From an uncultured Allobaculum sp. (GTDB taxonomy: Bacteria; Bacillota_I; Bacilli_A; Erysipelotrichales; Erysipelotrichaceae): a stretch of 5,781 nucleotides of DNA. The notes under the pieces are model-generated. The model was not told the origin of the DNA. It saw only the letters and a program-made list of their open reading frames with translations, and did no database searches. Of this stretch, positions 1-4,700 are shown one piece after another (position 1 is the stretch's first letter; each line of letters opens with the position of its first letter). The position numbers and the translations under genes are program-made. The DNA is taken from assembly GCA_910577085.1 (NCBI GenBank), contig CAJTLE010000150.1, positions 1 through 5,781 of the forward strand, in the 5' to 3' direction.

Positions 1-99
1 TTGCCCCCTGCCGTACCCCTGTCCATCCCTAATGATGGGGATAACCCAGTGATCTCCATTTTTGTCCTTAATTCGAGAACAAATCCACATAAAATACAT
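1..99 (-). CDS. possible partial ORF running off the left edge, unknown
   Basis: On the minus strand an open frame begins at an ATG at 99 (a second ATG at 90) and runs without a stop to the window edge, 33 codons. An in-frame stop lies just upstream at 114-112. The peptide begins MYFMWICSRIKDKNGDHWV and continues with a charged, glycine-rich stretch that looks more protein-like than the other frames. No Shine-Dalgarno is seen before either ATG, and no minus-strand -10 is evident. The opposite strand is also open in one frame (1-105) but reads as a less convincing proline-rich peptide. I do not recognise the family. It could be the 5' end of a divergent gene, a gene remnant, part of a dispersed repeat, or chance. 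Confidence 0.2.
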   Translation of the reverse strand, partial: MYFMWICSRIKDKNGDHWVIPIIRDGQGYGRGQ

Positions 100-127
100 T
101 TGTGAAAAAGCTCATGAATTACTCAGG

Positions 128-133
128 TATAAT
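128..133 (+). promoter_or_regulatory. promoter -10 of the PTS operon
   Basis: A perfect TATAAT lies 63 bases before the IIB start codon, putting the predicted transcription start near base 140 and giving a leader of about 57 nt. No good TTGACA-type -35 sits at 16-18 bp spacing (bases 105-110 read AAAAAG), and there is no TGn extended -10. The promoter is therefore either activator dependent or weak in the -35. A GTGAA at 102-106 lies exactly 26 bases upstream, as it also does at the nagB promoter. Confidence 0.65.
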
Positions 134-141
134 GGAACTAT

Positions 142-155
142 CGAAAGCGCTTGAA
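142..155 (+). promoter_or_regulatory. catabolite-responsive element (cre), candidate CcpA site
   Basis: CGAAAGCGCTTGAA matches the cre consensus TGWAARCGYTWNCW at 12 of 14 positions, including the whole central AAAGCGCTT core. It begins about 2 bases after the predicted transcription start, a position where bound CcpA would block initiation or early elongation. This fits carbon-catabolite repression of a sugar PTS operon. The match is seen in the sequence; CcpA control is inferred from known Bacillota regulation. Confidence 0.65.
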
Positions 156-178
156 TGAGAAGCAAGCTTTGACATTAG

Positions 179-185
179 AAAGGAG
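179..185 (+). promoter_or_regulatory. ribosome binding site for the PTS IIB gene
   Basis: AAAGGAG lies 11 nt before the ATG at 197. This is slightly longer than ideal but is the only Shine-Dalgarno in the leader. It supports the start that gives the family-typical MPNIVATRID N-terminus. Confidence 0.75.
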
Positions 186-196
186 AAAAGATTCAA

Positions 197-673
197 ATGC
201 CGAATATTGTTGCTACTCGTATTGACAACCGTTTAATTCATGGACAGGTGGCCACTCAGTGGTCAGGAGTTGTTGGAGCGAATTTATTGTTAGTTGCCAA
301 CGATGCTGTTGCCAAAGACCAGCTCCGTCAGGGCCTGATGAATATGGCTGCTCCAGGTTACGCTCAGACTCGTTACTTCAGTCTGGATAAAACAATCAAA
401 GTCATCGGAAAAGCCAGCCCAAATCAGAAAATTTTCCTGATTTTGGAAACACCACAGGATGCACTGAAACTTGTGGAGGGAGGCGTGCCAATCAAGACTC
501 TCAACATCGGTAACATGCACATGCATCCAGGCAAACGCCAGGTTGCAACCAGCGTTGCTGTTGACGATGATGACGTGGCTACATTCAAAAAACTGCAGGA
601 TCTGGGTGTTACCCTTGAAATCCAGCGCACTCCAAACACAGCAAAAGAAGACGTATCAAAACTCTTCAGCTGA
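197..673 (+). CDS. PTS mannose-family transporter subunit IIB (amino-sugar type, AgaV-like)
   Basis: This is the cytoplasmic IIB component of a mannose/fructose/sorbose-family phosphotransferase transporter. It takes phosphate from a IIA domain on a histidine and passes it to the incoming sugar at the membrane IIC/IID complex. Its 158 residues are full length for the family. The phosphorylation-site signature RIDNRLIHGQV lies at residues 8-18, with His15 as the predicted phosphorylated residue. The MPNIV start, the ANLLLVANDAVA segment (about 28-39) and the NIGNMHMHPGK segment (about 103-113) recall E. coli AgaV, the GalNAc-system IIB. Substrate assignment to N-acetylgalactosamine or a related amino sugar is inferred from that recall and from nagB nearby. 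It is the first gene of a IIB-IIC-IID operon behind a TATAAT promoter and a cre site. No IIA gene is visible in the window. Confidence 0.93.
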   Translation: MPNIVATRIDNRLIHGQVATQWSGVVGANLLLVANDAVAKDQLRQGLMNMAAPGYAQTRYFSLDKTIKVIGKASPNQKIFLILETPQDALKLVEGGVPIKTLNIGNMHMHPGKRQVATSVAVDDDDVATFKKLQDLGVTLEIQRTPNTAKEDVSKLFS

Positions 674-697
674 TCTTACAATCGAATAACCGAAACT

Positions 698-704
698 AAA
701 GGAG
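698..704 (+). promoter_or_regulatory. ribosome binding site for the PTS IIC gene
   Basis: AAAGGAG lies 6 nt before the ATG at 711, in the 37-base gap after the IIB stop. Together with the lack of a terminator in the gap, this supports a common transcript with separate initiation for IIC. Confidence 0.8.
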
Positions 705-710
705 ACTACT

Positions 711-1505
711 ATGCAAGTTATCTTATTGGCAATCGTAACTTTCCTGTTCGCGATTGACCAGTACTCCCTGACCGAGATCATTTATCGTCCGATCTGTGCC
801 TGCCCGATTATCGGTGCAATCTTAGGCGACGTAAATACAGGTCTTGTTCTTGGTGGTACTTACGAACTGATGATGATTGGTTCCATGCCAGTCGGTGGTG
901 CACAGCCAGCCAACGTCGTTATTGGTGAAGTTGTTGCCATGGTATTCGCAGTGAAAACCGGAATGGAAGTCGAACAGGCTTTAGGTGCTGCGATTATCTT
1001 CTCTGTATTTGGTACTTACGTTGTAACAATCGTGTTCACGATTGCTTCTTCCTTCAACTCCTGGTGCGATGAAACCTGCTCCAAAGGGGAAACAAGCGGT
1101 GTGAGCAAAGCAATTCTGACTGACGTTGTTCTGCTTGGCGGTCTGTTCGCAGTCATCGCGATCCTGGCTTACTTTGCTGGTGAAACTATTCAGCCAGCCA
1201 TGGAAGCTTTATCTCAGAAGGCAGCCTGGTTCATGTCCGGACTTGGTGTTGCCGGTGGAATGATGCGTTTCGTCGGATTTGGTGTTCTGTTAAAAATCAT
1301 GCTTTCCAACGATATGTGGGGCTACTTCCTTTCCGGATTTGCAATGGCTCTGATCGTCGGAAATATCGAAGCTTTATCCGCAGCTACTCTGGTTATCGTT
1401 GCCTTCATCGGTATTGGCGTAGCTTTAAGCAACTACTTCACTTCTGTAAATATTAAAGAAGCTGCTGCAAATGCAGGGTTAGGAGATTTCTCGGATGGCA
1501 TCTAA
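711..1505 (+). CDS. PTS mannose-family transporter subunit IIC (AgaW-like)
   Basis: This is an integral membrane subunit which, together with IID, forms the sugar channel of a mannose-family PTS. Its 264 residues, nearly all hydrophobic, match the family. It has a short hydrophobic start (about 1-16), the family's RP(I/L)xxxPIIGAILGD stretch at 26-40, and the conserved GGTYELMMIGSMPVGGAQPANVVIG region at about 48-72. That region corresponds to the G-x-x-x-EL ... GAxPP signature of IIC proteins. Several further membrane segments follow (about 90-113, 131-155, 172-198 and 203-240). The start is fixed by a strong ribosome site 6 nt upstream. The 3' end overlaps the IID start by 11 bases, which points to coupled translation. 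Two cysteines (29 and 31) in the RPICACP segment sit where small hydrophobic residues are commoner, which is a minor oddity. The exact sugar cannot be read from the sequence. Confidence 0.92.
   Translation: MQVILLAIVTFLFAIDQYSLTEIIYRPICACPIIGAILGDVNTGLVLGGTYELMMIGSMPVGGAQPANVVIGEVVAMVFAVKTGMEVEQALGAAIIFSVFGTYVVTIVFTIASSFNSWCDETCSKGETSGVSKAILTDVVLLGGLFAVIAILAYFAGETIQPAMEALSQKAAWFMSGLGVAGGMMRFVGFGVLLKIMLSNDMWGYFLSGFAMALIVGNIEALSAATLVIVAFIGIGVALSNYFTSVNIKEAAANAGLGDFSDGI
1481..1485 (+). promoter_or_regulatory. ribosome binding site for PTS IID, inside the IIC gene
   Basis: AGGAG lies within the last codons of IIC, 9 nt before the IID ATG at 1495. This selects 1495 as the IID start and implies translational coupling across the 11-base overlap. 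Confidence 0.75.
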
Positions 1506-2397
1506 AGGTAGCGAACTCAACCTCCAGGATCTGCAGTACTATACAGATCTGACGCCAGCTCCAAGAGTTGACAAAGCAACTCTCAATAAAATGGTCTGGC
1601 GCTCCTGTAACCTTCAGATCTGCTTTAACTATGAACGTATGCAGGCAATCGGCTGGCTTTGGGCCATGCTTCCCGGCCTGAAAGCTGTTCATAAAAACAA
1701 AGAAGATTTGGCCATGTCTATGGCTCAGAACCTTGACTTTATCAACACCCATCCATTTATCGTAACGTTTGTTATGGGTCTTGTTCTTTCCATGGAACAG
1801 AACAAAATGGATATCCAGACCATCCGTGCCGTTCGTATTTCTACGGCTGCGCCTCTTGGCGGTATCGGTGACGCTCTGTTCTGGTTTACACTGATTCCAA
1901 TCATCGCAGGTATGACTTGCGGTATGGCAATGAGTGAGAACATGATGGGACCAATTCTGTACTTCATCCTTGCATTCGGTATTGAAATGATTCTTCGTTA
2001 TGTTCTGATGTACTGGTCTTACAACATCGGTCTTGACGCCGTTCGTATGATGACTGCAAACGCAAAAGAATTCACACGCGCTGCTTCCATCCTCGGTGTC
2101 TTCATCGTTGGTGCTTTAACTGCTAACTATGGCGGTGGAACAACAACTGGTATGGTATTCGCCAATGGTGAAAAACCAGTCATCCTTCAGGATTACCTCA
2201 ACCAGATTCTGCCTTGCCTGCTTCCTTTACTGCTGACTTTACTGATGTACTTCCTGCTGAAAAAAGGCTGGACTCCAATCAAATGTATCGTTCTGCTGCT
2301 GGTGATCGGTATCGTCGCAGGTGCATTCGGTATCCTCGGTTCTGGCTACAAACCATTCGTTCCAGTTCCATGGGCTACTTCAGTCGAGATGCTATAA
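1495..2397 (+). CDS. PTS mannose-family transporter subunit IID (AgaD-like)
   Basis: This is the second membrane subunit of the mannose-family PTS and works with IIC in sugar translocation. Its 300 residues include the family landmarks: SCNLQICFNYERMQAIGW at about 37-54, DFINTHPFIVTFVMG at 81-95, and APLGGIGDALFWFTLIPI at 119-136, the conserved GGIGD segment. Likely membrane segments lie at about 127-146, 151-175, 196-213, 237-257 and 262-282. The first 25 or so residues, before VDKATLNKMVWRS, form a polar extension compared with my recollection of E. coli AgaD, which starts close to the conserved block. The ribosome site upstream nevertheless supports this start. It overlaps IIC by 11 bases and is followed 11 bases after its stop by a strong terminator, so it is the last gene of the operon. 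Confidence 0.92.
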   Translation: MASKGSELNLQDLQYYTDLTPAPRVDKATLNKMVWRSCNLQICFNYERMQAIGWLWAMLPGLKAVHKNKEDLAMSMAQNLDFINTHPFIVTFVMGLVLSMEQNKMDIQTIRAVRISTAAPLGGIGDALFWFTLIPIIAGMTCGMAMSENMMGPILYFILAFGIEMILRYVLMYWSYNIGLDAVRMMTANAKEFTRAASILGVFIVGALTANYGGGTTTGMVFANGEKPVILQDYLNQILPCLLPLLLTLLMYFLLKKGWTPIKCIVLLLVIGIVAGAFGILGSGYKPFVPVPWATSVEML

Positions 2398-2408
2398 AAT
2401 CGAAATGC

Positions 2409-2436
2409 AAAAAACTCCGCGCAAGCGGGGTTTTTT
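2409..2436 (+). terminator. intrinsic terminator of the PTS operon, likely bidirectional
   Basis: AACTCCGC and GCGGGGTT form an 8-bp stem with one T-G wobble, closed by a GCAA tetraloop. It is flanked by six A's (2409-2414) and six T's (2431-2436), which extend the pairing to 12 bp. The A run gives a T run on the opposite strand too, so it could work both ways. It begins 11 bases after the IID stop. Confidence 0.92.
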
Positions 2437-2659
2437 CTTATCTCAGAATTGATGAAATGTGAAGAAGCCAGAAGAGGAAATTTGAGAAGACGACAGGGCT
2501 GAGAAGACATCGAGACTGAGACAGCAGTAAAACTGTGAAGGTAAGCCGGATAATCAAAAGACTAGATAGAAGGCGTGAAAACAGGGAAGCATCGATTCTG
2601 CTTTGAAGGACATGTCAAGTCAGAAACAATGTTGAACGCCCTGCCAAAAAGGATGAGAA
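2437..2659. other. purine-rich intergenic region without a recognised gene
   Basis: No convincing coding region, RNA gene or mobile element is seen here. The + strand is rich in G and A. It carries TGAGAAGAC twice (2483-2491 and 2500-2508), and the second copy extends to TGAGAAGACAT, an 11-mer found again at 3457-3467. A perfect 8-bp palindrome GACATGTC lies at 2609-2616. Confidence 0.6.
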
Positions 2660-2688
2660 TTGAGAGATGACGCTGCTTTTGTTATGGT
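2660..2688 (+). promoter_or_regulatory. candidate extended -10 promoter for the acetyltransferase
   Basis: TTGAGA (2660-2665, 5 of 6 match to TTGACA) lies 17 bp from TATGGT (2683-2688, 4 of 6 match to TATAAT). The -10 is preceded by TGT, an extended -10 element. The predicted transcription start falls at about 2695, the A of the first possible ATG of the acetyltransferase. This suggests a transcript with no 5' leader. Confidence 0.5.
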
Positions 2689-2694
2689 TTAATC

Positions 2695-3396
2695 ATGAAT
2701 ACCAAAAAAATGAACACAAATAAAATAAATCTCAATGAAATGACTTTGGAAGAAACAGACAGAGTGTCTGCTCAATCTCAAACAAAACAGGAACCACCCA
2801 GCCAAACTCACGACAGAACCGACGAGCTCGAACTGCGTCCATTTGGACGTTCAAATCCTGAGTATGAAGAAGTATACCGGCTCTATTATGATGCCTTTCC
2901 TGACAGTGAAAGAAAGCCAATGGAGATGATTCTTCAGTCTGTTCAGGAGGGAACAATGGAGGCGTACTCTGCATTTGACCAGAATGAATTTGCCGGTCTG
3001 ATCTTTCTTGTAAAGGGTGAGCAGGCAGATATCCTGGACTACCTGGCCGTCAACCCAAACCTCCGAGACCGGGGAATTGGCTCCCGCCTGTTATCATGGC
3101 TTAAAGACCACCGTTCTAAACCGTTCATTATCGAAATTGAATCCACATTCACGGCATCGGATCCGATGCCAGCCCGCCGCAAGGCTTTTTATCTTCGCAA
3201 CGGCATGATTGAGTGCGATCAGGAAATCCTGCTTTTTGGCGTGGAAATGGAGCTGCTCAGCTACCCGGTGCCTGTCACTTATGATCAGTACTACAACGTG
3301 CTTTCAAGCTATTTAGATGCCTTCCCGCAAATCGACTATCATGATTGTCTGGCTGCTCTCCAACCCCGAAAGGATCTCTCAAAAGAAAACCAATAA
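2695..3396 (+). CDS. GNAT-family N-acetyltransferase
   Basis: This is a predicted cytoplasmic acetyl-CoA-dependent acyltransferase of the GNAT superfamily; the substrate is unknown. Of 233 residues, the domain runs from about 46 (LELRPFG) to about 190. The core β4 strand and acetyl-CoA binding motif A are seen in DYLAVNPNLRDRGIGSRLLSWL (about 115-136), with the R/Q-x-x-G-x-G/A loop as R124-D-R-G-I-G129. An RRKAFYLRNGM segment at 161-171 is the usual C-terminal FYxRxGF-type motif. The first 45 residues are polar and rich in K, N, Q and T, with no clear fold. No Shine-Dalgarno precedes ATG 2695, nor the in-frame ATGs at 2710 and 2740. An upstream in-frame stop at 2668-2670 rules out an earlier start. 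Either the mRNA is leaderless or translation begins inside the tail. It is isolated from the PTS operon by a terminator, and no good terminator follows it, so some read-through into nagB is possible. Confidence 0.85.
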   Translation: MNTKKMNTNKINLNEMTLEETDRVSAQSQTKQEPPSQTHDRTDELELRPFGRSNPEYEEVYRLYYDAFPDSERKPMEMILQSVQEGTMEAYSAFDQNEFAGLIFLVKGEQADILDYLAVNPNLRDRGIGSRLLSWLKDHRSKPFIIEIESTFTASDPMPARRKAFYLRNGMIECDQEILLFGVEMELLSYPVPVTYDQYYNVLSSYLDAFPQIDYHDCLAALQPRKDLSKENQ

Positions 3397-3409
3397 TCTG
3401 CAAATTGGT
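3389..3409 (+). repeat. short inverted repeat at the acetyltransferase stop codon
   Basis: ACCAAT (3389-3394) and ATTGGT (3404-3409) can form a 6-bp hairpin with a 9-nt loop spanning the TAA stop. No T run follows, so it is at best a weak or Rho-type end signal. Confidence 0.3.
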
Positions 3410-3580
3410 CACAGAGAATAAACAGAAAATCGGAGCAGGTGAAATTAAGTTTGCGATGAGAAGACATTCTAATTCATTCACCAGATTGACAAAAAAAACA
3501 GAAGAGAGAAAAAGCAAATAAAGATCTGGAGTGTTCAAAGCTGAACAGTCGTTTATAAAAATCGGTAAATGATCGCAGTC
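3410..3580. other. A/G-rich intergenic region upstream of nagB
   Basis: No gene on the + strand. The minus strand is open through this stretch, but only from a TTG without a ribosome site. Notable elements are the second copy of TGAGAAGACAT (3457-3467) and an inverted repeat TGTTCA-AAGC-TGAACA (3532-3547). AAATGATC at 3567-3574 matches a half of the palindrome found after nagB. A TTGACA at 3486-3491 has no -10 at a usable distance. Confidence 0.5.
3532..3547 (+). repeat. inverted repeat upstream of the nagB promoter, possible operator
   Basis: TGTTCA and TGAACA are perfect 6-bp arms around AAGC, about 60 bases before the nagB -10. It could be a regulator site or a small RNA hairpin. It does not match the NagR or NagC operator forms I know. 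Confidence 0.35.
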
Positions 3581-3607
3581 AGTGAACGTTTTTGTGGATG
3601 TAAGCCT

Positions 3608-3613
3608 TATAAT
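3608..3613 (+). promoter_or_regulatory. promoter -10 of nagB
   Basis: A perfect TATAAT puts the transcription start near 3620 and leaves a leader of about 38 nt before nagB. The -35 region is poor (AACGTT at 17 bp spacing). GTGAA at 3582-3586 is 26 bases upstream, the same offset as in the PTS promoter. A weak cre-like sequence (3581-3594, about 9-10 of 14) overlaps this area but is not convincing. Confidence 0.6.
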
Positions 3614-3635
3614 GATGGTGTTATCTGCCAAAATT

Positions 3636-3643
3636 AGAGGAGG
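3636..3643 (+). promoter_or_regulatory. ribosome binding site of nagB
   Basis: AGAGGAGG is the strongest Shine-Dalgarno in the window, but it sits 14 nt from the ATG at 3658, longer than the usual 5-10. No alternative in-frame start codon lies between them, so the ATG is retained. The MKVIITKGYDDLS start also matches Gram-positive NagB. Confidence 0.75.
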
Positions 3644-3657
3644 AAAAAAGTAAGAGT

Positions 3658-4374
3658 ATGAAAGTTATTATCACAAAAGGTTATGACGATCTGAGCAAAG
3701 AAGCCTTCAAAGTCATGAAGGCTGTCCTGGAAAAAAAACCAAACGCAGTTTTAGGTCTGGCTACTGGAAGCTCACCTGAAGGTCTGTATGCTGAAATGGT
3801 TAAAGACCATGAAGAAAACGGAACATCTTACAAAGATGTTGTGACCTACAACCTGGACGAATATGTAGGCATCGACCGCAATGATCCTCAGTCTTATTAC
3901 ACTTTCATGAACGATCATCTGTTCAAACATATTGATATCAACCCAGACAACACACATGTTCCATATGGCTCTACAGCTGAAGATGCCAAGAAATATGATG
4001 ATGAAGTCAAAGGCGTAGATATCCAGCTGCTTGGAATCGGCCGCAATGGTCACATTGGTTTCAACGAACCAGGTACACCATTCGACGAAAGAACCCACAT
4101 CGTTGAACTGACAGAAAGCACAAGAGATGCCAATAAGCGTTTCTTTGATAACGACATCACAAAAGTTCCAGAAAAAGCCATCAGCCAGGGAATCGGAACT
4201 GTTATGGATGCCAAGAAAATTCTTCTGATTGCGAACGGAGAAGGCAAAGCTGACGCAGTGAAAGCAATGATCGAAGGACCAGTTTCAACTGAATGCCCAG
4301 CTTCTATTTTACAGAACCATCCAGACTGCATCATCATCGTTGACGAAGCAGCTGCTTCCAAACTTTCCAAGTAA
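3658..4374 (+). CDS. nagB: glucosamine-6-phosphate deaminase
   Basis: This cytoplasmic enzyme converts glucosamine-6-phosphate to fructose-6-phosphate and ammonium, the step that feeds amino sugars into glycolysis. Its 238 residues match the short Gram-positive form; E. coli NagB is longer. Motifs in order are VLGLATGSSPEGLY (31-44, phosphate and sugar binding), VVTYNLDEYVG (61-71, with the catalytic Asp67), and LLGIGRNGHIGFNEPGT (124-140, with His132 and Glu137 as the ring-opening pair). The usual Gram-positive Asn130 stands where E. coli has Asp141. The C-terminal part has the ANGEGKADAVKAMIEGPV segment (192-209) and PASILQNH. No C-terminal allosteric extension is present. The gene has its own promoter and terminator, so it is probably monocistronic. 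Its place 1.3 kb after an AgaVWD-like PTS suggests a shared amino-sugar role. Confidence 0.96.
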   Translation: MKVIITKGYDDLSKEAFKVMKAVLEKKPNAVLGLATGSSPEGLYAEMVKDHEENGTSYKDVVTYNLDEYVGIDRNDPQSYYTFMNDHLFKHIDINPDNTHVPYGSTAEDAKKYDDEVKGVDIQLLGIGRNGHIGFNEPGTPFDERTHIVELTESTRDANKRFFDNDITKVPEKAISQGIGTVMDAKKILLIANGEGKADAVKAMIEGPVSTECPASILQNHPDCIIIVDEAAASKLSK

Positions 4375-4394
4375 GTTTGAATCAGGAAACAAAC

Positions 4395-4425
4395 TCGAAT
4401 CGGAAAAATTTGAAAACCGATTTGA
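4395..4425 (+). repeat. inverted repeat in the nagB 3' UTR
   Basis: TCGAATCGG and CCGATTTGA pair over 9 bp with one G-T wobble around a 13-base A-rich loop. It sits between the nagB stop and its terminator and lacks a T run. It may be an mRNA-stabilising hairpin or a protein site. Confidence 0.45.
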
Positions 4426-4436
4426 AATGATCATTT
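4425..4436. repeat. 12-bp perfect palindrome after nagB
   Basis: AAATGATCATTT is perfectly self-complementary. It is embedded in a run of three TTTGAAA copies (4409-4415, 4421-4427, 4434-4440) spaced 12-13 bp apart, close to a helical turn. Function unknown; chance in AT-rich DNA is possible. Confidence 0.4.
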
Positions 4437-4449
4437 GAAAGGACGAATC

Positions 4450-4477
4450 AGAGGGGTCGCAGGGCTCCTCTTTTTCT
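4450..4477 (+). terminator. intrinsic terminator of nagB
   Basis: AGAGGGG (4450-4456) pairs with CTCCTCT (4465-4471) over 7 bp with one G-T wobble, with an 8-base loop. It is followed by TTTTCTT. It begins about 75 bases after the nagB stop and separates nagB from the sortase. Confidence 0.82.
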
Positions 4478-4661
4478 TATACTTTTGTACTTTTGGATTT
4501 ACGCTTTTCGTCGCAGACTCTGTTGGCTGGAAACTGCCTTCTGTTGACTCTGATTTTTTGCACCTGCCTCAAAAGCGGTCAGACCAGTTCGACAGGAAGT
4601 TTTTCATGGCTTCTTTTCATATGGATTCCAACAGAACATCTGCCAAAAAGAAGAGACGGCA
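4478..4661. other. region between the nagB terminator and the sortase, no secure gene
   Basis: Two + frames are open through this stretch, but only from TTG codons without ribosome sites, and one would have to translate through the nagB terminator. I see no recognisable protein. The only start with a plausible ribosome site is ATG 4606, described separately. No RNA gene is recognised. Confidence 0.5.
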
Positions 4662-4671
4662 GCTCTTTTGA
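4606..4671 (+). CDS. possible 21-residue basic peptide upstream of the sortase
   Basis: An ATG at 4606 has AGGAAG (4594-4599) 6 nt before it, a fair Shine-Dalgarno. It opens a 21-codon frame ending at 4671. The peptide ends in a basic cluster, SAKKKRRQLF. It ends 29 bases before the sortase ATG. It could be a leader or upstream ORF for the sortase, or pure chance. Low confidence. Confidence 0.15.
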   Translation: MASFHMDSNRTSAKKKRRQLF

Positions 4672-4685
4672 AATTAGGCTCTTTT
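4662..4685 (+). repeat. direct repeat GCTCTTTT before the sortase
   Basis: GCTCTTTT occurs at 4662-4669 and again at 4678-4685, 16 bp apart, covering the expected -35 region of the sortase promoter. Paired direct repeats in this position can bind response regulators. This is inference from position only. Confidence 0.3.
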
Positions 4686-4694
4686 CGCTAAGAT
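4668..4694 (+). promoter_or_regulatory. candidate promoter of the sortase
   Basis: TTGAAA (4668-4673) lies 15 bp from TAAGAT (4689-4694), a short spacing, and the -10 matches TATAAT at 4 of 6. The -10 lies inside an interrupted palindrome GCTA-AGA-TAGC (4687-4697). Transcription would begin at about 4701, the first base of the sortase ATG. Confidence 0.35.
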
Positions 4695-4700
4695 AGCTGT

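Noticed and set aside
169..174. Perfect TTGACA between the PTS promoter and IIB
   Set aside because: Bases 16-18 further on give no -10 hexamer, and the ribosome site and start codon follow immediately. It is probably chance.
2613..2618. Minus-strand TTGACA in the gap before the acetyltransferase
   Set aside because: No usable -10 at 16-18 bp on the minus strand and no minus-strand gene downstream before the terminator.
3486..3491. Perfect TTGACA upstream of nagB
   Set aside because: The position for a -10 is an A/G run (3509-3514) with no TATAAT-like sequence.
3581..3594. cre-like sequence at the nagB promoter
   Set aside because: Only about 9-10 of 14 positions match, with a mismatch in the core, so it is not called as a CcpA site.
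3275..3631. Minus-strand 118-codon open frame across the end of the acetyltransferase and the gap before nagB
   Set aside because: It starts at TTG with no ribosome site and overlaps a well supported + strand gene. Its peptide has no recognisable domain.
3658..4374. Asn130 in NagB where E. coli has Asp141, as a possibly inactive enzyme
   Set aside because: The GIGRNGHIGFNEP form is normal for Gram-positive NagB, including Bacillus subtilis, so it is not a defect.
4435..4671. 78-codon + strand open frame with a hydrophobic start after nagB
   Set aside because: It starts at TTG without a Shine-Dalgarno and would have to run through the nagB terminator. Its hydrophobic stretch comes from the terminator's T-rich sequence. 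Only the ATG at 4606 inside it is kept, as a weak possibility.
4493..4696. 67-codon + strand open frame before the sortase
   Set aside because: TTG start, no ribosome site, no recognisable protein, and it overlaps the candidate sortase promoter.
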